Positions 37,597 to 46,364 of a DNA stretch of 59,773 nucleotides are shown here, piece after piece (the first letter of the stretch is position 1; each line of letters begins with the position of its first letter). The stretch is from UBA668 sp043740085 (lineage in GTDB: Bacteria > Actinomycetota > Acidimicrobiia > Acidimicrobiales > Ilumatobacteraceae), in NCBI GenBank assembly GCA_043740085.1, contig JAYUCY010000026.1, positions 1-59,773 on the forward strand. The letters are read 5' to 3'. The position numbers and the translations under genes are program-made. Below the pieces are notes generated by a model. The model saw nothing but the letters and a program-made list of their open reading frames with translations. It had not been told where the DNA came from and made no database searches.

Positions 37597-37709
37597 CTCA
37601 GCTCCTCTATTTGACTGAATGATCCAATTATTGATAGGTGGGCGGGACACCAATAGAGGCGAAGGTCACGGACGCCACCGCCTCGTTGCGAGCGTTCTAC
37701 GCTGGGCGG
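37597..37709. promoter_or_regulatory. Divergent control region of nirK and the phosphorylase gene
   Basis: A/T-rich by local standards (AATGATCCAATTATTGATAGG). TTGACT at 37611-37616 could be a plus-strand -35. The nirK side has the leader with GAGGAG. No convincing FNR or NsrR palindrome. Confidence 0.3.
37698..37703 (+). promoter_or_regulatory. -10 hexamer TACGCT of the nucleoside phosphorylase gene
   Basis: Six bases before the ATG at 37710. Confidence 0.5.
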
Positions 37710-38429
37710 ATGCCGATTCATATCCGCGCCGAAGCCACCGACTACGCCCAGGCCGTGCTGGTACCCGGCGACCCCCGCCGTGCCACCTACATTGTCGAGA
37801 CCTTCTTCGACCCGGACGCGCGCCTGGTCAACGAGGAGCGGGGAGCGTTGGGTTATACCGGCACGTACAAGGGCAAGCCGATCAGCGTGCAATCCGTCGG
37901 CATGGGCTGCGCGAGTGCGGCGATCTACTACAACGAGCTGATCCAGCTGGGGGCGACCCGTCTGGTGCGCGTGGGCACGGCTGGCGGTTTGGCCGACGGC
38001 TTGCGGATGGCCGACACGATCGTTGCCTTGAGCGCGACGTCCGACGACCAGATCGTCAGCCAGCTGTGTGGCGGCGACGCACACTCCCCCACGGCCACCT
38101 ATTCGTTGGTCGAGCGCGCCGTGCAGTTGTCTCGCGAAAGCGGCGCGCGCGTGCACGTTGGCCCCATTGTTTCGTCGGCCATCTTCTACGACACTCGCGA
38201 GGGCATCATGGATCGCTGGCGCGACCGCGGCCACCTGGCCGTCGAGATGGAAGCCGCCGTGCTGTACACGTTGGGCGCGCTGAAGAAAATCGAGACGCTG
38301 TGTATGGCCACCATCAGCGACATCATCGCCGGCGGCGAGCAGGAGACCGCAGAGCGCATCAGCGACGCCGAGCTCAAAGTTGGCGTCGACAAGATGATGG
38401 AAGTCGCCTGCGAAGTGGCTATCAGCTAG
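37710..38429 (+). CDS. Purine-nucleoside phosphorylase, DeoD/UDP type
   Basis: 239-aa hexameric-type phosphorylase that splits nucleosides with phosphate. MPIHIRAEATDYAQAVLVPGDPRRA contains the start typical of DeoD (HIRA) and the phosphate-site Gly-Asp-Pro; SVGMGCASAAIYYNEL and RVGTAGGL are the central motifs, and VEMEAAVLY binds the ribose. ISDIIAGGEQETAER carries the base-site Asp. The start at 37710 fits the family and a TACGCT hexamer; the frame is open to 37638. Purine versus uridine preference is not certain. Confidence 0.85.
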   Translation: MPIHIRAEATDYAQAVLVPGDPRRATYIVETFFDPDARLVNEERGALGYTGTYKGKPISVQSVGMGCASAAIYYNELIQLGATRLVRVGTAGGLADGLRMADTIVALSATSDDQIVSQLCGGDAHSPTATYSLVERAVQLSRESGARVHVGPIVSSAIFYDTREGIMDRWRDRGHLAVEMEAAVLYTLGALKKIETLCMATISDIIAGGEQETAERISDAELKVGVDKMMEVACEVAIS

Positions 38430-38456
38430 CCGTCAGTGGCGCTGGGGTGCCCATTC

Positions 38457-38499
38457 TGGGTGTATCCCGTTCCGCAAAACGGGACGGAGGACACCCAGA
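38457..38499 (+). terminator. Stem-loop after the nucleoside phosphorylase gene
   Basis: CTGGGTGT (38457-38464) pairs with ACACCCAG (38492-38499), and inside it CCCGTT pairs with AACGGG. It starts 28 bases after the stop. No T-run, so termination is likely but not certain. Confidence 0.65.
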
Positions 38500-38521
38500 G
38501 TGCTGTTTGAGACAACCCCTG

Positions 38522-38591
38522 CCCAGAAACCGCTTGCGCGCGCAAATGGGGGGAAGGTGTTTCAGGGGGTGCGTGGGGAGCGGTTTCTGGG
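38522..38591. repeat. 70-bp inverted-repeat element
   Basis: CCCAGAAACCGCT and AGCGGTTTCTGGG are perfect 13-base arms around a 44-base G-rich loop. The design (long arms, long loop, intergenic) parallels the 58-bp element but the sequence is unrelated. Confidence 0.8.
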
Positions 38592-38800
38592 TGGTCGACG
38601 TGGGTGGTCGACGTCGGTGCAGTCGAGGTGTCCAACGTGGGGCCACGACACACTGAGTGCCGTTCACCACTGTCGCGTTGGAACCCATGCGGCAGCCGAA
38701 CACAGCAGTACAACCAGCGCAGTGACGACGCACCACGCACGACTCGTCGACGCACGACACTACGCCTCGCAACTCTGAGCCTTGACGCGACGCGGGCCTG

Positions 38801-38819
38801 ATGTTGCACACGGCAACAT
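38801..38819 (-). terminator. Small hairpin after malate dehydrogenase
   Basis: ATGTTGC and GCAACAT around CCGTG/CACGG, 23 bases beyond the mdh stop codon. Weak terminator candidate without a T-run. Confidence 0.45.
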
Positions 38820-38841
38820 TCGGCCGGCGTCGGCACTTCGT

Positions 38842-39828
38842 CTAGATGAGGCCTAAGCCTTTTACGGCGTCGCGTTCTTCGGCCAACTCGCCGGTCGACG
38901 CGTCGATCTTGGCGCGGCTGAACTCGTTGATGTCGAGGCCTTGGACGATGGAGTACTCGCCGTCCTTGCACACGCAGGGGAAGGACGAGATGAGGCCTTC
39001 GGGTACGCCGTACGATCCATCGCTGACGATGGCCATGCTGACCCAATCGCCCTCGGCGGTGCCCAGCGACCACGAGCGAATGTGGTCGACGGCGGCATTT
39101 GCAGCCGAAGCGGCTGACGACGCACCGCGGGCCTCGATGATGGCCGCGCCGCGCTTGGCGACCGTGGGGATGTAGGTGTCGGCGTACCAGGCCTGATCGT
39201 TGATCAGGTCGTAGGCGTTCTGCCCTCTCACGCGGGCGTGGTGAATGTCGGGGAACTGGGTGACGCTGTGGTTGCCCCAGATGGTCATGTTGGTGACATC
39301 GTTGACCGTGGCACCGGTGCGGGCGGCCAGCTGTGAAACGGCACGGTTGTGATCGAGGCGGGTCATCGCGGTGAAACGGCGCGGGTCGAGATCGGGTGCG
39401 TTTTGCTGCGCAATCAGTGCGTTGGTGTTGGCCGGATTACCGACGACGAGGATTTTGATGTCCTTCTTCGCGCTGTCACTGAGGGCCTTGCCCTGCGGCT
39501 TGAAGATGCCACCGTTGGCGCTGAGCAAGTCACTGCGCTCCATACCGGCCTTGCGCGGCATCGCGCCCACCAGCAGGGCAACGTCGGCATCGCCGAACGC
39601 AACATTGGCGTCGTCGGTGCAGATGACATCGGCCAGCATCGGGAAGGCGCAGTCGTCCAGCTCCATTTTCACCCCGCCAAGCGCGCCGAGGGCTGGCGTG
39701 ATCTCCAACAGCTGGAGAATGACGGGGGTATCCGGGCCAAGCATGGAACCGGACGCGATACGGAAGAGGAGGCTGTAGCCGATCTGGCCGGCAGCGCCGG
39801 TGACAGCGACACGAACGGGAGTGGTCAT
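38842..39828 (-). CDS. mdh: Malate dehydrogenase
   Basis: 328-aa NAD(P)-dependent enzyme converting malate to oxaloacetate in the TCA cycle. Nucleotide fold VAVTGAAGQIGYSLLFRIA (about 6-24), substrate Arg region GAMPRKAGMERSDLL, VVGNPANTNALI, the catalytic pair Asp and His in TRLDHNRA and IWGNHS. It is of the dimeric type shared with eukaryotic cytosolic MDH. The ATG at 39828 follows TACGCT by seven bases; an upstream ATG at 39894 adds 22 residues unlike any MDH. Confidence 0.96.
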   Translation of the reverse strand: MTTPVRVAVTGAAGQIGYSLLFRIASGSMLGPDTPVILQLLEITPALGALGGVKMELDDCAFPMLADVICTDDANVAFGDADVALLVGAMPRKAGMERSDLLSANGGIFKPQGKALSDSAKKDIKILVVGNPANTNALIAQQNAPDLDPRRFTAMTRLDHNRAVSQLAARTGATVNDVTNMTIWGNHSVTQFPDIHHARVRGQNAYDLINDQAWYADTYIPTVAKRGAAIIEARGASSAASAANAAVDHIRSWSLGTAEGDWVSMAIVSDGSYGVPEGLISSFPCVCKDGEYSIVQGLDINEFSRAKIDASTGELAEERDAVKGLGLI

Positions 39829-39835
39829 GCCCGCG

Positions 39836-39841
39836 AGCGTA
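39836..39841 (-). promoter_or_regulatory. -10 hexamer TACGCT of mdh
   Basis: Seven bases before the ATG at 39828. Confidence 0.5.
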
Positions 39842-39900
39842 CGCCGCGGACCACCGTGCGGCGAAAGCGGCTCACTACACAACGGCTCGTTCACAAGGGC

Positions 39901-41829
39901 TCAGGTGATGAGCGGCAGACCGAACGCTTCGAGGATCAGGTTCGTGTAGAAGGTCGCCGGCCCGGAGCCGTTGCACGAGATGTGAATGCCGTCGGCACAC
40001 AACTCGACCTCCGCCGCCTTCACATCCCAGTCGATCACCGACACGTTGGGGTATTTGGGCAGCATCGCTCGAATCAGCTCGTTGTTGGCCGGAACGTACT
40101 CGATGTCGGCGTGGATGGTCATGAACACCACACCTGCGGCGTCGGTGGGCACCTCCACCATGATCGCATCGAGCTCCGATTGCGTCAGCGGCGCGTTGGT
40201 GCCGACTTGGATCACGATCGTGGTCCCAACGCCGACATCGCCAGCGTCGCGCAACAGGATGACCGCGTTCTTGACACCCTCGGGGCCACGACCCTCCTTC
40301 ACCTGCACCAGCACGCCCGCCGCCTGCAACTGCGACGCGGCGCCCGCCATCACCGACTCGCCGATGGCCACGTACTTCTGCGGCACCTTCGGCACGGTTG
40401 TCGTGGTGGCGATGGTCTCGCCCGGCAGCGTTGTCCCAGACTCCGCCGGCACCGTCTCAGCAGGCAATGTGGTGTCGGGCCCCTGCGCCGCGGCCGCGAG
40501 CGAGCAGTTCACCTCGCCCACGCAATGTGGGTCGGCGCGCAGCAGGCTGAAGGCGGCCAGCCCAACCAGCAACGCAACGACCACGCCCGCCATCAGGTGG
40601 CGCGCCTCGCCCCCCAGCCCGGCCGACGTGGCGCGCAGACCGTTCTTGCGGATGGGTGTTTCGATGAAGCGATAGCTGGCCTCGGTAATCGGCACCGTGA
40701 TGAGCACACCAAGGATGATCTGGGGAATCGACAGCTGGATGTTGGCTTGCTTGCGGATCATCTGGAAGATGGGCCAGTGGAACAGGTAGAGGCCGTAGCT
40801 GCGGGTGCCCACCCACACCAGCGCACGGTGGCCCAGCAGCTTGCCGGTGGCCGCACCTTGGTGTGTCGTAGCCGCAATCAGCAGCAGTGTGGCCACGCCG
40901 GTGAGGAAGAAGCCGCCGCGGTACAGCCACGGGTTATAGACGCCGCGCTCTTGCAGGTACATCGTGAGCATGAAGAACACAATCAGCGCCAGACCCAACG
41001 CGGCCAGCACGTCGAGGCGGCGGCCCTTGTCGCGCAGCGGACCCCGCATGATGGCGACGGGGCGCCACAGCATTGCGAAGCCGGCACCCAACATCAGCCC
41101 TCCCGCACGCGAGAACGACCCGAGGTACAGCATGTCGTTCACCGCAATGCAGCGACCGAAGATGGTCCACGTGCCGCGGGTGAACTCGGTCCCGCAACTG
41201 GTGGCCACCACGCCCGGCACATAGAACCAGGCGACCATGATCGCGATGAACACGCTGACGCCGATCAGCTTCAAACCAATGGCGGGCAGCCGGCTACGTG
41301 AGCGGCGCAAGATGGCCACCATCACTAGCGGCCACACCAGATAGAACTGCTCCTCCACCGCCAGCGACCACAGGTGGCGCAGCGGCACGAAGGCTTCACT
41401 GGCGCCGTAGCCCTGGCCGACGAAGATCTCGTACCAGTTGCTGATGTAGAAGATGCCGGCCAGGAAATCGCCACGGGTTTGCTCGCGAGCCACTGGATAG
41501 AAGGCGGCGATGAAGACCGCGACGAACGCCATCATCACGTACAGAGCGGGCAGCAGGCGGCGGAAACGGCGTGCCCAGAACTGACGCAGATCGACGTGGC
41601 CGTTGCGCTCGCGCTCGCCCATCAGCAGCAACGTGATGAGGTAGCCGGAGATGACGAAGAAGACCTCCACACCCAGGAAGCCGCCGGGCAACCAGTCGTG
41701 GTGGGCGTGGTAGATCATCACCCCGAGAACAGCGATGGCCCGCAACCCGTCCAGCCCCGGCAGGTATGGGACGCGGCTGAGCCCCGCCTCCGCGGTGGCT
41801 GGGCGTGGAACAGTGGGGCGCGCCGACAT
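39901..41829 (-). CDS. Acyltransferase family 3 with C-terminal SGNH domain (first of two)
   Basis: 642-aa OafA/YrhL-type membrane protein that likely O-acylates a cell-surface polysaccharide. The acyltransferase part (about 20-390) has about ten helices, YLPGLDGLRAIAV, the catalytic His of IYHAHHDWLPGG, FFVISGYLI and SLAVEEQFYLVWP. The extracytoplasmic SGNH part (after about 480) shows GESVMAG, QVGTNAPL and DGIHISCNG. Start ATG 41829 by its TACTGT hexamer. It lies 43 bases downstream of a closely similar gene, an evident tandem duplication. Confidence 0.9.
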   Translation of the reverse strand: MSARPTVPRPATAEAGLSRVPYLPGLDGLRAIAVLGVMIYHAHHDWLPGGFLGVEVFFVISGYLITLLLMGERERNGHVDLRQFWARRFRRLLPALYVMMAFVAVFIAAFYPVAREQTRGDFLAGIFYISNWYEIFVGQGYGASEAFVPLRHLWSLAVEEQFYLVWPLVMVAILRRSRSRLPAIGLKLIGVSVFIAIMVAWFYVPGVVATSCGTEFTRGTWTIFGRCIAVNDMLYLGSFSRAGGLMLGAGFAMLWRPVAIMRGPLRDKGRRLDVLAALGLALIVFFMLTMYLQERGVYNPWLYRGGFFLTGVATLLLIAATTHQGAATGKLLGHRALVWVGTRSYGLYLFHWPIFQMIRKQANIQLSIPQIILGVLITVPITEASYRFIETPIRKNGLRATSAGLGGEARHLMAGVVVALLVGLAAFSLLRADPHCVGEVNCSLAAAAQGPDTTLPAETVPAESGTTLPGETIATTTTVPKVPQKYVAIGESVMAGAASQLQAAGVLVQVKEGRGPEGVKNAVILLRDAGDVGVGTTIVIQVGTNAPLTQSELDAIMVEVPTDAAGVVFMTIHADIEYVPANNELIRAMLPKYPNVSVIDWDVKAAEVELCADGIHISCNGSGPATFYTNLILEAFGLPLIT

Positions 41830-41836
41830 CGAACGA

Positions 41837-41842
41837 ACAGTA
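41837..41842 (-). promoter_or_regulatory. -10 hexamer TACTGT of the first acyltransferase
   Basis: Seven bases before the ATG at 41829. It shows that the downstream duplicate has its own promoter. Confidence 0.45.
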
Positions 41843-41872
41843 TGGAGCACTCAGCAGCGCGTACGAACGCGC

Positions 41873-43924
41873 TTACTTCTTCAGGTCGGGTCGGCCGATG
41901 GCATCGAAGATCAGGTTCGCGTAGAACTGCTTCGCATGCGATGTGCTGAGGTGGACGCCGCCGTCGCTCTTACTGAGTTCATCGAGCATCTGTTGCGCCT
42001 CGATCTCCCAGTCGACCACCTTCACATTCGGGTAGCGCGACGGCAACGCACGAATGCGTGTGTTGTTGTCGGCAATCCAGCCCTTCGGCGCCTTGACCGT
42101 CAGGAACACCACCAGCGGCGTCAGGTCGGGCGGCAGCGCGGCCATGATGCGCTCGAAGGTTTCGTCACTGACGCTGCCGTTGGTACCGGTTTGGATGATG
42201 ACCGTGCGGCCCAGTTGACCACCGGCTCGCGTGAGCTCCACGATCTCGGCGACGTTCTTGCCCTGGCGGCTGACCGCGGCGTTGACCTGGATGCCGGCAG
42301 CCGTCAACTGCGGCGCGGCGCCGAGCATCACTGACTCGCCGATTGCGTACGCAGGCAGTAGGTCGGCGGCGCCGAGTGTGGTCACCGGCGCCGCTTCCGT
42401 CGTCGGAACGGCAGTTTCGCCGGGCAGTGTTGGCTGCGTCACGGGAACCGTCGGTGCAACTGTCAGCGGCGGCACAGTGGTCACGGGTCCGTTGGCAATC
42501 TCGGCCAGGCCCCTCTCACTGTCGCACGCGACCTGGCCTTCGCACTCCACATCGGCGGTAGCGATAGAGACGGTTGCGAAACCAGCCAGTACGGCGAAGA
42601 CCGAGGCCAGCACGAACGTGCGGCGGCGGTTTTGCAACGCCGCCTTCGTGCGCGGCCGACGCTCGCCGCGCATCCATTCGCCGAGCCGACCCTGGCGCAC
42701 GGGCAGCTCGACGAGCCGGTAGCTGAGCTCGGTAATCGGCAACGCAATCAGCAGCGCCGTCCCAAACTGGCGCAGTGTCAGTTGCTCGCCGGGCTCGCGG
42801 ATGATCTGGTAGACCGGCCAGTGGTAGAGGTACAGGCCGTAGCTGCGGGTGCCCACCCAGTGCAGCGGGCGCACGCCCAGCAGGCGGCCGATGTACGCGC
42901 GACGGTGAGTGGCCGCAGCGATGATCGCAATCGTGCACAGCCCGGTCAGCAGGAAGCCGCCCCGGAACAGCCACGGGTCGTACTCGTTGGTGAGTGAATC
43001 GACCAGTCCCAGCCGGTTCATCAGCAACGCAAGACCGATGAGACCGAGCAGACCAATCACGTCGATCTGGCGGCCGCGCTTGCGCAGCGGACCCCGCATG
43101 ATGGCCACCGGCCGCCACACCAGTGCGAAGGCGGCGCCCAACATCAGCCCACTCGCGCGGGTGACGGTGCTCAGGTACAGCCCCTCGTTGACGTTGAGGC
43201 AGTGGCCGAACAGCGAGATGTAGCCGTGACTGTCGCCCGCACCACATGAGGCCGCGTTGGTGACGGAATTGGCGCCGAGGAACACCGTGCCGCCGATGTA
43301 CAGGGCCGCCATCGTGAGCGAGATGAACACGCTGGCTGACAGCAGCCACAGCGCAACGCGTGGCAGCTTGTCGCCGCGCTTGCGCAGCAGCACCACCATC
43401 ACCAGCGGCCACAGCAGGTAGAACTGCTCCTCCACCGCCAGTGACCACAGGTGCCGCAACGGGGCGAAACTGGTGGCCGCCGTGTACCCCTGGCCCACCC
43501 AAATTTGGTACCAGTTGCTGACGTAGAACGTGCCGCCCAGCAGGTCGCCGCGGGCCTGGCCCATCGGTCGCGGGTTGAACAGCGACATGTAGATGGCCAG
43601 CGCGGCCATCATCACGAACAGCGCAGGTAGCAGCCGTCTCGCTCGCCGCATCCAGAACTGACCGAGCCGCACCCTGCCCGTGCGTTCCTTCTCGGAGAGC
43701 AGCAGCAATGTGATCAGGTAGCCGGAGATGACGAAGAAGACTTCGACGCCCAGGAACCCACCGCTGAGCCACTCGTGATTGGCGTGGTAGACGAGCACGG
43801 CCGTGACCGCGATGGCGCGCAAACCGTCGAGACCCGGAAGGTACGGGACTCGGCTGATCTGGTTGCGGAGCGTCGGGTGGGTCAGCTGCTCAGCAGCAGC
43901 AACGGTGGCGGTAGAGGCAGCCAT
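41873..43924 (-). CDS. Acyltransferase family 3 with C-terminal SGNH domain (second of two)
   Basis: 683-aa paralog of the preceding protein with the same layout: VPYLPGLDGLRAIAV, the His in VYHANHEWLSGG, FFVISGYLITLLLL, LWSLAVEEQFYLLWP, then after a Pro/Thr linker the SGNH part with AIGESVML, IQTGTNGSV and DGGVHLSTSH. The N-terminal tail is longer and Ala/Thr-rich. In both proteins the block I Asp of SGNH enzymes (GDS) is Glu (GES), so the second domain may not be an ordinary hydrolase. Start ATG at 43924. Confidence 0.9.
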   Translation of the reverse strand: MAASTATVAAAEQLTHPTLRNQISRVPYLPGLDGLRAIAVTAVLVYHANHEWLSGGFLGVEVFFVISGYLITLLLLSEKERTGRVRLGQFWMRRARRLLPALFVMMAALAIYMSLFNPRPMGQARGDLLGGTFYVSNWYQIWVGQGYTAATSFAPLRHLWSLAVEEQFYLLWPLVMVVLLRKRGDKLPRVALWLLSASVFISLTMAALYIGGTVFLGANSVTNAASCGAGDSHGYISLFGHCLNVNEGLYLSTVTRASGLMLGAAFALVWRPVAIMRGPLRKRGRQIDVIGLLGLIGLALLMNRLGLVDSLTNEYDPWLFRGGFLLTGLCTIAIIAAATHRRAYIGRLLGVRPLHWVGTRSYGLYLYHWPVYQIIREPGEQLTLRQFGTALLIALPITELSYRLVELPVRQGRLGEWMRGERRPRTKAALQNRRRTFVLASVFAVLAGFATVSIATADVECEGQVACDSERGLAEIANGPVTTVPPLTVAPTVPVTQPTLPGETAVPTTEAAPVTTLGAADLLPAYAIGESVMLGAAPQLTAAGIQVNAAVSRQGKNVAEIVELTRAGGQLGRTVIIQTGTNGSVSDETFERIMAALPPDLTPLVVFLTVKAPKGWIADNNTRIRALPSRYPNVKVVDWEIEAQQMLDELSKSDGGVHLSTSHAKQFYANLIFDAIGRPDLKK

Positions 43925-43986
43925 TCGAGCATTCAGTATCGCCCACCGTCACGGCCGCACGCGGTCATAGCACCCAACTCGCAGGT

Positions 43987-45402
43987 TTAGAGCTGGAGGC
44001 TCTTGACTTCGAGGAACTCCTCGAGGCCGAAGGTACCTGCTTCACGGCCGAGGCCGCTCTGCTTGTAGCCACCGAATGGAGCCATCACGTTGAAGGCGCC
44101 GCCGTTGACTTCCACCTGGCCGGCGCGGATCTTGCGGGCGACAGCCTTGGCGTGATCGGGCTCGCCCCACACGCCGCCGGCGAGGCCGTAGATGGTGTCG
44201 TTGGCGATCTCGATGGCTTCCTCTTCCGTGTCGTACGGAATGATCGACAGCACCGGCCCGAAGATTTCCTCGCGGGCAATCGTCATGTCGCGTGTGACGT
44301 TGGTGAACACGGTAGGGGCCACGTAGTAGCCCGTCTCCAAGCCCTCCGGCACCTCGGTGCCGCCGGTGAGCAGCGTTGCGCCCTCATCGATGCCCTTCTG
44401 GATGAAGCCGCGAACACGCTCTTGCTGCGCAGCTGAGACCAGCGGCCCGATGCGGCTGCTCGAGTCGAACGGGTTGCCGGGGGTGAACGCGGCGGCAGTG
44501 GCGGCAGCGATGCCTTCCACTTCGGCCAGGCGGTCGCGCGGCACCAGCATGCGGGTGAGCGCGGTGCAGGTCTGACCACTGTTGAGGAAGCACTTGCCCA
44601 CGCCGTCGGCAACGGCCTTGGCGAAGTCGGCGTCGGCCAGCAACACGTTGGCGCTCTTACCACCAAGTTCCAGCGAGACCTTCTTGACAGTCTGGCTGGC
44701 GACTTCGGCCACGCGCTTGCCGGCGCGGGTGCTGCCGGTGAAGCTGACCATGTCGACATCGGGGTGCGCCGAGATGGCTTCACCGACGACCGGGCCAACG
44801 CCCGTCACCAAGTTGAACACGCCTGCCGGCAGGCCGGCTTCGGCGATGATCTCGGCAAGGATGAAGGCGTTGATGGGGGCGACTTCCGACGGCTTGAGCA
44901 CGACGGTGTTGCCAGCGGCCATGGCCGGAGCGATCTTGAGTGCGATCTGGTGCAGCGGGTAGTTCCAGGGGGTGATGCAACCGACGACGCCGATGGCCTC
45001 ACGTACGACCAACGAGTTTCCGACCTGCTTCTCGAACTCGTAGCTACCCAGCAACCCGGCGGCGATAGCGAAGTTGGCCTTCGGCAAGCCGGCCTGAATC
45101 ATGTTGCTGAGGAACAGCGGCATGCCGACTTCCTTGGCAATGGTGGAGGCGATCTCGTCGGTGCGAGCCTCGAGGCCGGCGTGGATCTTCATCAGATACG
45201 CGGCGCGCTCTTCCTTGGGCAGCGTGCTCCAACTCGGGAAGGCAGCCTTGGCAGCGGCGACGGCCGCGTCGACATCGGCGGCAGTGCCTTCGGGGATGGT
45301 GGCAATCACTTCTTCGGTGGCCGAATCGGTGACCGACAGTGTGTCGGTACCAAAGGAGGGCACCCACTGGCCGTTGATGTACAACTTCTCGTATGCAGTC
45401 AT
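43987..45402 (-). CDS. NAD(P)-dependent aldehyde dehydrogenase
   Basis: 471-aa enzyme oxidising an aldehyde to the acid. GCITPWNYPLHQIALKIAPA with Asn, KPSEVAP with the cofactor Lys, GFTGST-type turn SFTGSTRAG, general base Glu in LELGGKSANV, nucleophile Cys in NSGQTCTA, and EEIFGPVLS near the end. Cytosolic. The substrate cannot be predicted from sequence. ATG at 45402 with TATGGT six bases upstream. Confidence 0.93.
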   Translation of the reverse strand: MTAYEKLYINGQWVPSFGTDTLSVTDSATEEVIATIPEGTAADVDAAVAAAKAAFPSWSTLPKEERAAYLMKIHAGLEARTDEIASTIAKEVGMPLFLSNMIQAGLPKANFAIAAGLLGSYEFEKQVGNSLVVREAIGVVGCITPWNYPLHQIALKIAPAMAAGNTVVLKPSEVAPINAFILAEIIAEAGLPAGVFNLVTGVGPVVGEAISAHPDVDMVSFTGSTRAGKRVAEVASQTVKKVSLELGGKSANVLLADADFAKAVADGVGKCFLNSGQTCTALTRMLVPRDRLAEVEGIAAATAAAFTPGNPFDSSSRIGPLVSAAQQERVRGFIQKGIDEGATLLTGGTEVPEGLETGYYVAPTVFTNVTRDMTIAREEIFGPVLSIIPYDTEEEAIEIANDTIYGLAGGVWGEPDHAKAVARKIRAGQVEVNGGAFNVMAPFGGYKQSGLGREAGTFGLEEFLEVKSLQL

Positions 45403-45408
45403 GCCGCG

Positions 45409-45414
45409 ACCATA
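45409..45414 (-). promoter_or_regulatory. -10 hexamer TATGGT of the aldehyde dehydrogenase gene
   Basis: Six bases before the ATG at 45402, only 8 bases after the metF stop, so the two genes are transcribed separately. Confidence 0.5.
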
Positions 45415-45421
45415 GGCCGTG

Positions 45422-46294
45422 TTAGGCGCTGGGGCGAAGGCCGAGGTTGTGGAAGATCTCTCGCGTGGCCCAGCTGCGATTCAGCGCATAGAAGTGCAGG
45501 CCCGGTGCACCGACCTCGATGAGGTGCGAACACAGCTCGGTGGCCAATGCAACACCGACCCGTTCGGCTTCGTCGAGGTCGTCGCCGGCCTTCTCCATTG
45601 CCTCGATCACCCAGCTCGGCACTTCGGCGCCGCTCATGTGCGCCATGCGCGTGATCTGACCAAGGTTGCTGATGGGCATGATTCCCGGCAGCACCGGCTT
45701 GGTCACACCCAAGGCCGCCAGCTCGTCAACCATCATCGAGTAGTGATCGATGTCGAAGAAGAACTGGGTGATGGCAAAGTCGGCCGCAGCCAGCTTGTCC
45801 GCCAGGTGCTGACGGTCGGTGGCGCGGTCCAGCGACCGCGGGTGCAGCTCGGGATGGGCCGCCACGCCGATGGAGAAGCCACCGAACTCGCGGAGGTCAT
45901 CCACCAGCTCCATGCTGAAGCGGTAGTCGCTGGCAGTCGGCTGTTCGGCCGCGGCACCAGTCGGCGGGTCGCCACCGAGCGCCAGGATGTTCTCCACACC
46001 GTCTGCCCGGTAGTCGGTGAGGATGGCCCGAATGTCGTCGCGTGTGTGACCGGCACAGGTGAGGTGCGCCATCGGCGGAATTGAGGTCTGGCGTTTGACC
46101 CAGCTGACCAGGTCGGCGGTGCGCGTGCGGGTGCTGCCACCGGCGCCGTAGGTGACGCTCAGGAAGTCGGGCGCGAGGTGTTCCAGCTCGGAAATGGTGC
46201 GGCCGAGGCTGAGCCACCCGGCCTCGTGCTTCGGTGGGAAGAACTCGACAGAGTAGGTAGGCCCGGCCGCAAGAAGGTCGGAAATGCGAGCCAC
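45422..46294 (-). CDS. metF: Methylenetetrahydrofolate reductase
   Basis: 290-aa flavoenzyme reducing 5,10-methylene-THF to 5-methyl-THF for methionine synthesis. The TIM barrel shows SVEFFPPKHEAG with the catalytic Glu, SVTYGAGGSTRTRT, AHLTCAGHTRDD, NILALGGDPP with the folate-site Asp, FSIGVAAHPELHP, and FITQFFFD-type QFFFDIDHY. Full length for a bacterial MetF. The start is a GTG (46294) without a clear ribosome site; it is divergent from the DUF2510 protein. Confidence 0.95.
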   Translation of the reverse strand: MARISDLLAAGPTYSVEFFPPKHEAGWLSLGRTISELEHLAPDFLSVTYGAGGSTRTRTADLVSWVKRQTSIPPMAHLTCAGHTRDDIRAILTDYRADGVENILALGGDPPTGAAAEQPTASDYRFSMELVDDLREFGGFSIGVAAHPELHPRSLDRATDRQHLADKLAAADFAITQFFFDIDHYSMMVDELAALGVTKPVLPGIMPISNLGQITRMAHMSGAEVPSWVIEAMEKAGDDLDEAERVGVALATELCSHLIEVGAPGLHFYALNRSWATREIFHNLGLRPSA

Positions 46295-46364
46295 TTGTCA
46301 CAGCTTTGCTCAGTCGACGCCTCGAAGCGTGGCACGCTGTCGAAATCTCAAGGGGGTAGCGGCA

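Larger units (their letters stand above)
38430..38841. other. 412-bp gene-free region rich in inverted repeats
   Basis: No convincing gene; the open frames have no homology signal. It contains the hairpin at 38457-38499, a 70-bp inverted repeat at 38522-38591, a 13-bp tandem repeat (GGTGGTCGACGTG) at about 38589-38615 and a small hairpin at 38801-38819. It is the densest repeat patch in the window. Confidence 0.6.

Noticed and set aside
37597..37709. An FNR/CRP-type palindrome in the nirK upstream region (TTGACTGAATGATCCAA)
   Set aside because: The half sites do not match TTGAT-N4-ATCAA in spacing or symmetry; calling a regulator site would be a guess.
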